From the NCBI GenBank assembly GCA_963781955.1, contig CAWAHU010000001.1:620001-684000 (forward strand): 64,000 bases of DNA. Direction: 5' to 3'. The notes beneath the pieces were generated by a model. The model saw only the letters and a list, made by a program, of their open reading frames with translations, made no database searches and was not told the DNA's origin. The translations under genes were made by a program, and so were the position numbers. This stretch comes from Bog-473 sp963781955. GTDB taxonomy: Bacteria > Actinomycetota > Acidimicrobiia > Acidimicrobiales > RAAP-2. Below, piece after piece: positions 8,745 to 17,092 of this stretch (its first letter is position 1; every line of letters begins with the position of its first letter).

Positions 8745-9007
8745 CCGTCTCGGACGAGCCCGTCCCCGTGGAGCAGCTCAGCTACACGGAGGCGAGCCGG
8801 GAGCTCGATGCGATCGTGGACTTCTTCGAGCAGCGCGAAGTCGACGTCGACGTGTTGGTGGCGCGCCTCGAGCGGGCCACGGCGCTCATCGACGAGCTCG
8901 ACCGTCGGCTGCGTCAGACCAGGGCGCAAGTCGAGGAGCTGGTGCCCCGCCTCGACGCCCTGGCGGCCGAGACGGCGGACGAAGCGGGTGGTGGCGGCAA
9001 TGAGTGA
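8741..9007 (+). CDS. xseB: exodeoxyribonuclease VII small subunit
   Basis: An 88-residue protein with the XseB helical-hairpin pattern: LSYTEASRELDAIVDFF, then a second helix LERATALIDELDRRLRQT. It binds XseA and is needed for exonuclease activity. It starts at GTG 8741 overlapping the xseA stop (GTGA), with GGAGGG upstream, so translation is coupled. The Gly/Glu-rich tail overlaps the next gene by 8 nt. Confidence 0.93.
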   Translation: MTVSDEPVPVEQLSYTEASRELDAIVDFFEQREVDVDVLVARLERATALIDELDRRLRQTRAQVEELVPRLDALAAETADEAGGGGNE

Positions 9008-9743
9008 GCCGTTGCCGGACCCGGTGCACGACGGGGACCGTCTCTACTTCCGGCAGCTGCTATCGGGGCGCGACTTCGCCAGGGGCGACGTGATGGCCCG
9101 CCAGATGGTCAACTTCGTCTACTTGATCGGCGACCGGGAGACCCGAGAGGCGATCGTCGTCGACCCCGCCTACGCGGTGCAGGACCTGCTCGACGTCCTC
9201 GAGGCCGACGGCATGCGCCTCGTCGGGGTCCTCGGGACCCACTACCACCCGGACCACCTGGGCGGGCACATGGGCGGGTGGTCGGTCGAGGGCATCGGGG
9301 CCCTGCTGGAGAAGGCGCAGGTCCCCGTCCACGTCCAGGCCGACGAGGTGCCCTGGGTCGAACGCACGACCGAGGTTGGTCGCGACCACCTGGTGGGCCA
9401 CCACAGCGGGGACCTGGTCACGGTGGGTCAGGTGGGGATCGAGCTGATCCACACGCCGGGACACACGCCGGGCAGCCAGTGCTTCCTCGTCGACGGGCGT
9501 CTGGTGGCAGGCGACACGCTCTTCTTGGAGGGGTGCGGCCGCACCGACCTCCCGGGCGCCGACCCGCTCGCCATGTACGAGTCTCTGCACACCCGCCTGG
9601 CCAGGGTGCCCGACGACGCCATCTTGTTCCCGGGGCACCTCTACTCGGCCGACCCGTCCGCCTCCATGGGCGAGACACGGCGGTGGAATTACGTCTTCCG
9701 CCCCCGCTCCGCCCAGGAGTGGCTGGCCATGTTCGGCCAATGA
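9000..9743 (+). CDS. metallo-beta-lactamase-fold hydrolase, glyoxalase II-like
   Basis: A 247-residue protein with the binuclear metal motif THYHPDHLGG (about 80-89), a downstream HTPGHTPGS loop, DTLFLEGCGRTDLPG and a late FPGH histidine, which together supply the usual ligands. Such proteins hydrolyse thioesters (glyoxalase II) or act as persulfide dioxygenases. DTLFxxGCGRtD is shared by both, so the substrate is not resolved. The start ATG 9000 overlaps xseB by 8 nt and the stop overlaps the reductase ATG by 4 nt, indicating a four-gene operon. Confidence 0.85.
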   Translation: MSEPLPDPVHDGDRLYFRQLLSGRDFARGDVMARQMVNFVYLIGDRETREAIVVDPAYAVQDLLDVLEADGMRLVGVLGTHYHPDHLGGHMGGWSVEGIGALLEKAQVPVHVQADEVPWVERTTEVGRDHLVGHHSGDLVTVGQVGIELIHTPGHTPGSQCFLVDGRLVAGDTLFLEGCGRTDLPGADPLAMYESLHTRLARVPDDAILFPGHLYSADPSASMGETRRWNYVFRPRSAQEWLAMFGQ

Positions 9744-11038
9744 GCGCCCACGCCGCCGCCGGCGGCGGCGGCGGTCTCCCCGCCGACGGCACGGTCGTGG
9801 TCGTGGGCGCCTCGCTGGCCGGGTGGCGCGCCGTCGAGACCCTGCGCACCGAGGGCTTCGAGGGCACGATCTCGCTGGTGGGCGACGAGCAGCACCTGCC
9901 CTACGATCGCCCGCCGCTCTCCAAGCAGGTGTTGGCGGGCACGTGGCCTCCCGAGAAGGCGGTGCTGGCCGACAAGCGACGCTCGAGCGAGCTGCGCGTC
10001 CACGAGGTGCTCGGCCGGCCGGCCGTGGGCCTCGACGTGGCAGGTCGCAGCGTCACGCTCGACGACGGCACCATCCTGCACGGCGACGGCATCGTGGTCG
10101 CCACGGGCGCAGCGCCGCGACGGCTCCCGGGCACCGAGGATCTTTCCGAACGCGACGGCGTGTTCACCCTGCGCACGCTCGACGACTCGATCGCTCTGCG
10201 CGCCGCGCTGACTCGGACCGAGTCGGCGCGGGTGGTGGTCATCGGTGCTGGCTTCATCGGCGCCGAAGTGGCCTCCACCTGCGCCGGCCTCGGGTGCCGG
10301 GTGACCGTGCTCGAGGCGCTCGACATCCCGCTGCGCACGGTGCTCGGCCCCATGCTGGGCGAGCACTGCGCCTCGCTGCACACGGCCCACGGGGTGGACC
10401 TGCGCACCTCGGTGTCGGTGCAGGGCGTGCGCAAGGCGGGCGCGGCCGTGGGCGGTGGGGCAGGGGACGGTGGCGCCGGCGGCCTCGTCATCGACCTGGC
10501 CGGTAGCGACCCCGTCGAGGCCGACGTGGTCGTGGTGGGCATCGGAGTCGCGCCTGCGGTGGGTTGGCTGGCGGCGTCGGGGCTCATCGTGGACAACGGC
10601 GTGGTCTGCGACGACCGCCTGTTCGCCGCCGACGGGATCGTGGCGGCGGGTGACGTGGCGCGCTGGCTCTGGCGCCATCCCGAGGGCGAGGACTTGATCC
10701 GGATCGAGCACTGGCAGGTGGCGGCCGAGGCCGGCGTGGCCGCCGCCCGCAGCCTGTTCGCCGGCCGGGCTGACGCTCCGCCGTTCTCACCCGTGCCGTA
10801 CTTCTGGTCGGACCAGTTCGGCATTCGCTTCCAGGTGCTCGGCAGCCCCCGTGGGGATGACGAGGTGCAGGTCGTCGAGGGTTCGTTCGAGGAGGGCAAA
10901 TTCGTTGCCCTCTTCGGGCGAGCCGGACGGTTGCGCGCCGTGATGGCCATCGGGAAGCCCCGCCAGCTCATGGGCTACCGGTCCCTCTTGCAGGCGGGGG
11001 CCGGCTGGGACGAGGCCCTGGCCCACGGCCACACCTGA
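9740..11038 (+). CDS. FAD-dependent ferredoxin/rubredoxin-type reductase
   Basis: A 432-residue pyridine nucleotide-disulphide oxidoreductase of the ferredoxin reductase type. The N-terminal FAD Rossmann motif VVVGASLAGWRAVETLR (about 16-32) is followed by LPYDRPPLSKQVLAG. The NAD(P)H motif VVVIGAGFIGAEVAS is near 165-180, and the second FAD site has GIVAAGDVARW. A C-terminal reductase domain with YFWSDQFG follows. Family members pass electrons from NAD(P)H to ferredoxins that feed P450s or Rieske oxygenases. No partner ferredoxin is visible. A Gly-rich insertion near residues 240-255 is unusual. Last gene of the xseA operon. Confidence 0.88.
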   Translation: MSAHAAAGGGGGLPADGTVVVVGASLAGWRAVETLRTEGFEGTISLVGDEQHLPYDRPPLSKQVLAGTWPPEKAVLADKRRSSELRVHEVLGRPAVGLDVAGRSVTLDDGTILHGDGIVVATGAAPRRLPGTEDLSERDGVFTLRTLDDSIALRAALTRTESARVVVIGAGFIGAEVASTCAGLGCRVTVLEALDIPLRTVLGPMLGEHCASLHTAHGVDLRTSVSVQGVRKAGAAVGGGAGDGGAGGLVIDLAGSDPVEADVVVVGIGVAPAVGWLAASGLIVDNGVVCDDRLFAADGIVAAGDVARWLWRHPEGEDLIRIEHWQVAAEAGVAAARSLFAGRADAPPFSPVPYFWSDQFGIRFQVLGSPRGDDEVQVVEGSFEEGKFVALFGRAGRLRAVMAIGKPRQLMGYRSLLQAGAGWDEALAHGHT

Positions 11039-11140
11039 GCACCGGCGGGCTCGGTAGCATTTCCCCAGCTGGGAACCCCTTCTGCGGGCGCGCGCTGTGC
11101 CCGGGACGAGGAGAATTGTGATCCCGTTGTGCGAACCCCG

Positions 11141-11162
11141 GTCGACAACTGGTCGACAACTG
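11141..11162. repeat. tandem 11-bp direct repeat
   Basis: GTCGACAACTG occurs twice head-to-tail with no spacer at 11141-11151 and 11152-11162, in the 290-bp stretch before the IS remnant. It may mark a duplication or a binding site. The rest of 11039-11329 contains only a short Arg/Ala-rich frame I do not trust. Confidence 0.6.
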
Positions 11163-11329
11163 ACTGTCGATCCTGCTGACGACTTGGCGAAAGGAATCCG
11201 CATGCCCCGCTCCGGTGCCTCCCGAGGCCCCCTCCGGCGCCGCGCCGCTCGCCCCGGCGCCCTTCCCGGCGCCACGCGCCCGGCCCCGGCCCGGGGTGCG
11301 GCGCGCGGCGAGGATTGACGGGAGCGCAC

Positions 11330-11611
11330 ATGGTCCCGGCGAAGAAGCACACGGTCGAGGAGATCGTCGCCAAGCTGGCGGAGATCGAGCGGCTGACCGA
11401 GGACGGGATGTCCGTCGGTCTGGCGGCCAAGACGCTCGGCGTCACCGAGCAGACCTACTACCGGTGGAAGGCCCGCTACGGCTCCTTGCAGGGCGAGGAG
11501 GCCAAGCGCATCCACGAGCTCGAGCAGGAGAACGCCCGCTTGAAACGCAAGGTCGCCGAACAAGCCCGCGACATCCAGATGCTGCAGGACTTGAACCGGG
11601 GAAAATTCTGA
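11330..11611 (+). CDS. IS3-family transposase OrfA
   Basis: A 93-residue protein with a helix-turn-helix (TVEEIVAKLAEIERL, then SVGLAAKTLGVTEQTYYRWK) followed by a leucine-zipper-like coiled coil (RIHELEQENARLKRKVAEQ). This is the DNA-binding and multimerisation half of an IS3/IS407-type transposase. GGGAG precedes ATG 11330. The ending carries a G GGA AAA heptamer at 11599-11605, the canonical slippery site used for -1 frameshifting into OrfB. The frame is intact, but its OrfB partner is truncated, so it should not transpose by itself. Confidence 0.88.
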   Translation: MVPAKKHTVEEIVAKLAEIERLTEDGMSVGLAAKTLGVTEQTYYRWKARYGSLQGEEAKRIHELEQENARLKRKVAEQARDIQMLQDLNRGKF

Positions 11612-11738
11612 GCCCGGCGCGGCGGAGGGATGCGGTGGACTACCTGGTTCACCGCTACCAGATCTCCGAGCGCCGGGCGTGCAAGCTGGTCGAGCAGCAC
11701 CGTTCCACCCAGCGCTACGCGGCGCTGAGCTCCGACGA
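11330..11738 (+). mobile_element. IS3-family insertion sequence remnant
   Basis: OrfA plus about 45 codons of OrfB reached by a -1 shift: SPARRRDAVDYLVHRYQ, SERRACKLVEQHRSTQRY, which is the usual start of IS3 OrfB. Homology stops near 11738. The DDE catalytic domain (about 200 further residues) is absent and no terminal inverted repeats could be identified, so the element is a 5' fragment. Confidence 0.8.
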
Positions 11739-12366
11739 CGGAACGTCGGTGGTGCTGACGACGGACGAGATGCCCGGCGTGGTCGACGTGGAGGACGACG
11801 GGTCCCTCGGCGGGGCGCCGTCGGGGACCGACCGGCTCCAGGGGGCCGGGCGCGTGCCGTGGCCGACCGAGATCCCGGCGGCGCGCCGGACCGCCGAGCC
11901 CCGGCCCATCGCCCAGCCCGCCCGGCACGCCCCGCCTGGTGCGTCGCGGGAGGCTCCGGGGGCCAGGACCGGGGAGCATTCCGCCGCACGGCCGACGCGC
12001 CGCACCCGGCGCACCCGGGGGGCTCGACGGCCTCGACGGTGCCCTGCGCTGCGCGCTGCGGGTCCCCGTCGGGGCGGTGCGAATGTCGGCCCACGTGGCC
12101 GGGGCCGCCACCCGGCTGGCCGTCGAGACTGGCTCCTCGTGCGTCGCCGTCGGCCGCTCCGCGGCGGGCGCCGTGGTCGGGCAGCTCTGCCCGGTCCGCC
12201 GTCACCGGCACGGCTGAAGCCCGTCACCGGGGTCCGTCGGCTCCGGTCAGAATGCAGTGGCAGTGAGCAGGACCAAATGGGGGATGCAGGACCCGGCGAC
12301 GCTCCGATTCGGCCGGGACCGGCGGACCTTGAGGCCATTTGTCGTTCCGTTGTGGCAGCCCTGTGA
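11739..12366 (+). other. broken coding-like stretch after the IS remnant
   Basis: Third-position GC is strong in one frame at about 11739-11935 (contains VVLTTDEMPGVVDVEDDG) and then in another at about 12000-12217 (contains VPVGAVRMSAHVAGAA and ends at TGA 12217). This is what a gene broken by an indel would look like. A short frame ending at 12366 (PADLEAICRSVVAAL) follows. I recognise no family in any part, so no gene is claimed. Confidence 0.35.
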
Positions 12367-12377
12367 GGGGCTTGTCC

Positions 12378-12383
12378 TACAAT
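12378..12383 (+). promoter_or_regulatory. -10 box upstream of the first surface protein
   Basis: TACAAT is a near-perfect -10 hexamer about 120 nt before ATG 12505. No clear -35 hexamer is seen. It implies a leader of roughly 110 nt, in contrast to the leaderless pattern elsewhere. Confidence 0.4.
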
Positions 12384-12504
12384 CGGCCGCGAGCGCCCGG
12401 TGCTTCGGCAAGGCCGCTCGTGGAAGGTAGTGGCGCCGGCCGTTCGGCCGGTGGCGCTGCCATGGGAACGGGGCGCAGGCGGTCTGGAACGTGGCGAGGA
12501 TCGG

Positions 12505-15500
12505 ATGAGCAGGCGCCTGTCGGCCGCTCGCGTGGTCGTTGCGGCCTGCGTGGTGGCACTGGTGGCCGTGGCGACCCCCGTACTGGCGGTCGAGCAGCTG
12601 TCGTCCCCGTCGTCGGCCTCTCTGGCGGTCGCGCAGTCGAACCCGCCGCTGAGCTGCTCCTCGCCGACGCTGTACAACATCGAGTCCAACGGCAACTTCT
12701 ACGCGCTGAACGACACCACGCTGGCCAACGCCGCGGCGGCCCCCTCCACCATCGGGAGCGGGACCCGCAACGCCCTCGGGATCTCGGGCAACGGCACCAC
12801 GGCGTACTCGGCGAACATGACGGTCTCGGGCACGCCCGCGACCACCACGATCAGTGTGGAGGACATCGCGAGCGGCACGAACACCACCTACAACGCGATG
12901 ACGGCGGCGGGGGCGTCCGAGATCATCGCCGGCGGTGTCAACCCGGTGAACGGCAAGTACTACTACGGGGGCTGGAACTCGGCCCAGAACACGCTGTACC
13001 TCTTCGCCTTCGACCCCGGCACGCACACCTCGACTGCCATCGGCACGATCGCCCGACCGACAAACGTGAACTACCAGTACGGCGACTTGGCCTTCGACGG
13101 GTCGGGCGACCTCTACGTCCTCGCCGGCACCACCAGCGCCAACACGGCGGCGCTCCTGGTCGTCTCGGCCGCCGGCCTTCCCTCGTCGGGGACCGGTGCC
13201 ATCGCGTACTCGAAGCTCACGACCCTGACCTCGACCACCAACCAGAACTACCTGGGCATTGCCTTCGCCGCCGACTCCCAGCTCTACGTCGAGACCATCC
13301 AGGCCGAGCTCTACAAGGTCAACCCCAACGACGGGACGATCACCGACCTCGGGAAGCAGACCGGCATCACCTCTCCGACTGATCTGGCCAGCTGCAGCTA
13401 CAACGGCAGCATCAAGGCCCAGAAGGACGTGGTGGGCCGCGTCGCCCCCGGTGACCAGTTCACCATGACCATCACCGGTGGCGGGATCTCGAGCGGCAAC
13501 ACCGGGACCACCTCTGGGACGTCGGACGGCGTGCAGACAGGAGCCGGCGAGGTGGCGGGCCCGGTCGTGGGACTCCCCGGCACCTCGTACACCCTCACCG
13601 AGACGCCGGCCAGCGGATCGGGGGCCAACCTGGCCGATTACCAGACCACCTACGTGTGCATGAACGGCTCGACCACTGTGGCGAGCGGATCCGGCGCCAC
13701 CACGACCTTCACCTTCCCGAGCCCGTCGGGCAACGCGGGTGCTGCGGTCGTGTGCACGTTCACCAACACACCGGCCGCGCTGTCGATCGCCAAGACCAGC
13801 CCGACGCCGTCCGTGTCGAAGGTGGGGGACACCGTCGGCTACTCGTTCGCGGTGAAGAACACCGGCCCGCTCACCCTGACCGACGTCGGGGTCGCCGACC
13901 TCCCCGTGGCGCCCGCCGGCGGGCTGAGCGCCGGCCCGACGTGCACCGGCCTGACCTCGCCGGCGGCGACGTGCACCGGGTCGACGACCACTCTGGCCCC
14001 GGGGCAGACGGCCACCTTCACGGGCTCCTACGCCGTGACCCAGGCCGACCTGGACAACGGGACGGTCAACGACACCGCCAAGGCGAGCGGGACTGCGCCC
14101 GGAGGCGGCACGGTCACGGCTACCTCGAACCAGGTCACCGTGCCGGTCACCCAGTCACCGGCACTCACGATCACCAAGTCAGCCTCGCCCCCCGCGGTCT
14201 CCAAGCCCGGTGACGTGGTCACGTACACCTTCGTGGTCCACAACGGCGGCAACGTGACCGTGGGCGACGTGACCGTGCACGACGCCCAGTCGTCACCGTC
14301 CGGGGCACTGATCAGCGGTCCGGCCTGCGCCAACCCGCCCTCGACGACGTGTGCCGACGGTGCCGCCACCGCGACCCTCGCCCCGGGCCAGTCGGCCACC
14401 TTCACCGCCACCTACGCGACCACCCAGGCCGACCTCGACCACGGGTCGATCAAGGATTCGGCATACGCCACGGGGACGACCAGCCTCCACGCGGCCGTCG
14501 AGTCGCCGCCGGCCACCGCCTCGGTCGGGGTGAAGCAGGCGGCTGGGATCGCACTCACGAAGACTGCCAGCATCGCCTCGTTCTCGAAGGCCGGCACCCC
14601 CGTCACGTACTCGTACGCGGTGACGAACACGGGGAACGTGACGCTGGACCCGGTGACGGTGACCGACCCCATGACGGGATTGACGGCCATCACGTGCCCC
14701 GGCACGACCTTGAGCCCGGGAGCGACCGAGACCTGCACCGCCGGCTACACCACGAGCCAGAGCGACCTCGACGCCGGCTCGGTGAGCAACACCGGGACGG
14801 CCTCGGGCACGCCGCCGAGCGGCCCGAGCGTCACCGCCACCTCGTCGGCGACGATCTCGGGCGAGCAGGTGGTCTCCGTCGCCCTGCTCAAGTCGGCCGC
14901 CCCCACCTCCTTCGACGCCACGGGCACGACCATCACCTACTCGTACAAGGTGACCGACGACGGCAACGTGACGCTGGACCCGGTGACCGTGACCGACCCC
15001 ATGAAGGGCCTGACCGCCATCACCTGCCCCGGCACGACCTTGAGCCCCGGGGCGACCGAGACCTGTACCGCCAGCTACATCACGACCCAGGCGGACCTCG
15101 ACGCCGGCTCGGTGAGCAACACCGGGACGGCACACGGGACCGGCGGTGGCAAGACCGTGACTGCCGTCTCTTCGGCCACGGTGGCCGCCACCCGGACGCC
15201 ACACGTGAGCATCACCAAGTCCGCCGAACCGACGAGCTTCTCGGACCCGGGCACCGTCATCACCTACTCGTACGCGCTGAAGAACACGGGGAACGTGACC
15301 CTGGACCCGGTGACGGTGACCGACCCCATGCCGGGCCTGTCCAAGATCGACTGCCCGCAGACCTCGCTGGCACCGAATGCCGCCGAGACCTGCACCGCCA
15401 GCTACACCACGACGCAGGCGGACCTCGACGCCGGCTCGGTGAGCAACACGGGCACCGCGTCGGGGCAGCCGCCGAGCGGACCGCCGGTGACCGCCGCCTC

Positions 15501-16878
15501 GTCGGCGACGGTTCAGGCCAAGGAAGCGCCGGGCGTCACGATCAAGAAGTCGGCCTCCATGACCACGTTCTCCGCCCCCGGGGCGACGGTGACCTACTCG
15601 TATCTGGTGAAGAACGCGGGCAACGTCACCCTCCACGACGTCGTGGTGTCCGACCCCATGGCCGGTCTTTCCGCGGTCGATTGCCCCGAGCAGACCCTGG
15701 CGCCGGGGGCGACCGTGACCTGCACCGCCACCTACAAGACGACGCAGGCCGACGTGGACCACGGTTCCATCTCGAACACGGGCACCGTGACGGCCGACCC
15801 GCCGCAGGGATCGCCGGTGAGCGACTCCTCGGCACTTACCGTGCAGGCTGCGCCGCAGCCCGGCATCTCGGTCGTCAAGACGGCCAGCGTCTCGAGCGTG
15901 AGCGCCCCGGGCCAGCAGGTGACCTACACCTTCGTGCTCACCAACACCGGCAACGTCACCCTGAGCGGCGTCGACGTGACCGACGCCCAGACTGCACCCT
16001 CGCTCGACCTGGGTCTCAGCGACATCACGTGCGCCACGGGCACCAACGGGTCGATCACCTTGGCACCCGGGGCCTCCGACACGTGCCAGGCCACCTACAC
16101 GGTGACCCCGGCCGACCTCGCCAACGGCTCGGTGGCCGACACCGCGACGGTCCGCGGCGACCCGCCCGGCGAGCAGGAGCCCGTCACCGGCTCCTCGAGC
16201 GTGACGCTGTCGGTCACCGGCATGACCGTGACCAAGTCGGCCAGCCCCGCCGGCGGCGTGGTGGCCGGCTCCCAGACGCCGATCGTCTATACGATCACGG
16301 TGACGAACAACGGCACGGCGGACTCCCCGGCGCAGACCGTCGTCACCGATACCGCGCCCACCGGCACCACGCTGGTGACAGGATCGGCCAAGTGCACCGG
16401 TGGGCCACCCACCTGCACGGCGACGGTGTCCGGTTCGACCGTGACGTGGACGATCCCCGCCGGCGTGGGCCCCGGCGCTTCGTACACCCTGGTGTTCTCG
16501 GTGACGGCCAATGCCGGCGATGCCGCCGGGACCATCGCGAACACGGCCACTTGGACGGGACCCGGCTGTGGGACCCCCGGTGTCGTGTCCGCTCCCTGCA
16601 CCACCGATCCGCCGACGTCGACGCCGGTCACCGCACCGGCCACGAGCCCGTCGACGACCCCGACGACGAGCGGCGGCACCGGGAGCACGGCACCCGTGAC
16701 GGCATCGCCCGTGACGGCGGCGTCAACCACGTCGGCCAGCACCACGGTCGCCTTCACGGGCGCGCTGCTCTCGCAGGAGTGGATCGCCGGTGCGACCGTG
16801 CTCGTGCTCGGCGTGGCGCTGATGCTGCTGGCCCGGTGGCGGCGGCGCATCCCGCGGCACCTGGCGTCCAAGCGGTAG
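12505..16878 (+). CDS. large secreted DUF11-type repeat surface protein with VAFTG sorting-like signal
   Basis: A 1457-residue extracellular protein. GAGGA precedes ATG 12505, giving a signal peptide (Arg-rich start, hydrophobic core, VLA cut near residue 28). The N-terminal third (about 40-300) is Thr/Ser/Asn-rich and contains repeated strand pairs that may form a propeller. A prealbumin-like segment ending VVCTFTNTP follows, then eight beta-sandwich repeats of about 110 residues (xITKSAxPxSFSxPGxxVTYSYxVxNTGNVTL...), the last of true DUF11 type. A Thr/Ser/Pro linker leads to VAFTG at about 1415, a membrane helix and an RWRRR tail, the layout of a sortase substrate. Likely a stalk-like adhesin or sheath protein. 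It is paired with a shorter homologue downstream. Confidence 0.85.
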   Translation: MSRRLSAARVVVAACVVALVAVATPVLAVEQLSSPSSASLAVAQSNPPLSCSSPTLYNIESNGNFYALNDTTLANAAAAPSTIGSGTRNALGISGNGTTAYSANMTVSGTPATTTISVEDIASGTNTTYNAMTAAGASEIIAGGVNPVNGKYYYGGWNSAQNTLYLFAFDPGTHTSTAIGTIARPTNVNYQYGDLAFDGSGDLYVLAGTTSANTAALLVVSAAGLPSSGTGAIAYSKLTTLTSTTNQNYLGIAFAADSQLYVETIQAELYKVNPNDGTITDLGKQTGITSPTDLASCSYNGSIKAQKDVVGRVAPGDQFTMTITGGGISSGNTGTTSGTSDGVQTGAGEVAGPVVGLPGTSYTLTETPASGSGANLADYQTTYVCMNGSTTVASGSGATTTFTFPSPSGNAGAAVVCTFTNTPAALSIAKTSPTPSVSKVGDTVGYSFAVKNTGPLTLTDVGVADLPVAPAGGLSAGPTCTGLTSPAATCTGSTTTLAPGQTATFTGSYAVTQADLDNGTVNDTAKASGTAPGGGTVTATSNQVTVPVTQSPALTITKSASPPAVSKPGDVVTYTFVVHNGGNVTVGDVTVHDAQSSPSGALISGPACANPPSTTCADGAATATLAPGQSATFTATYATTQADLDHGSIKDSAYATGTTSLHAAVESPPATASVGVKQAAGIALTKTASIASFSKAGTPVTYSYAVTNTGNVTLDPVTVTDPMTGLTAITCPGTTLSPGATETCTAGYTTSQSDLDAGSVSNTGTASGTPPSGPSVTATSSATISGEQVVSVALLKSAAPTSFDATGTTITYSYKVTDDGNVTLDPVTVTDPMKGLTAITCPGTTLSPGATETCTASYITTQADLDAGSVSNTGTAHGTGGGKTVTAVSSATVAATRTPHVSITKSAEPTSFSDPGTVITYSYALKNTGNVTLDPVTVTDPMPGLSKIDCPQTSLAPNAAETCTASYTTTQADLDAGSVSNTGTASGQPPSGPPVTAASSATVQAKEAPGVTIKKSASMTTFSAPGATVTYSYLVKNAGNVTLHDVVVSDPMAGLSAVDCPEQTLAPGATVTCTATYKTTQADVDHGSISNTGTVTADPPQGSPVSDSSALTVQAAPQPGISVVKTASVSSVSAPGQQVTYTFVLTNTGNVTLSGVDVTDAQTAPSLDLGLSDITCATGTNGSITLAPGASDTCQATYTVTPADLANGSVADTATVRGDPPGEQEPVTGSSSVTLSVTGMTVTKSASPAGGVVAGSQTPIVYTITVTNNGTADSPAQTVVTDTAPTGTTLVTGSAKCTGGPPTCTATVSGSTVTWTIPAGVGPGASYTLVFSVTANAGDAAGTIANTATWTGPGCGTPGVVSAPCTTDPPTSTPVTAPATSPSTTPTTSGGTGSTAPVTASPVTAASTTSASTTVAFTGALLSQEWIAGATVLVLGVALMLLARWRRRIPRHLASKR
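13780..16560 (+). repeat. eight ~330-bp DUF11-like coding repeats
   Basis: Repeats within the first surface protein. Units three to six are the most alike, sharing GNVTLDPVTVTDPM, a paired-Cys segment (ITCPGTTLSPGATETCTA) and QADLDAGSVSNTGTASG. Each carries one Cys pair, suggesting an intradomain disulphide. Similarity is high at the DNA level, so the array is prone to copy-number change and to short-read assembly collapse. Confidence 0.8.
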
Positions 16879-16880
16879 CC

Positions 16881-16904
16881 CGGACGGGTCGTTCGGCCCG
16901 TCCG
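16881..16904 (+). terminator. hairpin after the first surface protein
   Basis: CGGACGGG pairs with CCCGTCCG over an 8-nt loop, 3 nt past the stop codon. There is no T tract. It may separate the two surface-protein transcripts. Confidence 0.45.
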
Positions 16905-16971
16905 TTCGGACAGGCCGTTTCTCCTCCCGAAAAGAGGCCGTTCCTCCCGGCCACACAGCCCTAACGCGCCC

Positions 16972-16983
16972 GCCCAGCTGGGC
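16972..16983. promoter_or_regulatory. 12-bp perfect palindrome between the surface protein genes
   Basis: GCCCAGCTGGGC, a loop-less dyad 110 bp before ATG 17093, followed by TACCGT. It could be an operator for the second surface protein. Confidence 0.35.
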
Positions 16984-17092
16984 TTACCGTGATGACGGCG
17001 GAAAACGCGGTGGGGCCCGAGGGCGCGTCGTGACCCGCATTGGCGGCGTGAACGGTGGCCCGAGCGGCACCGAGGCGGGAGGTACAGGCGGG

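Noticed and set aside
11097..11318. A 73-codon ORF before the IS remnant
   Set aside because: Starts inside GC-rich intergenic DNA and its C-terminal half is only Arg/Ala/Pro/Gly; no ribosome-binding site or motif.
10787..12211. A long reverse-strand ORF covering the ferredoxin reductase end and the IS remnant
   Set aside because: It overlaps the reductase and OrfA, both with clear motifs. The translation is Arg/Ala/Pro-rich with no recognisable domain.
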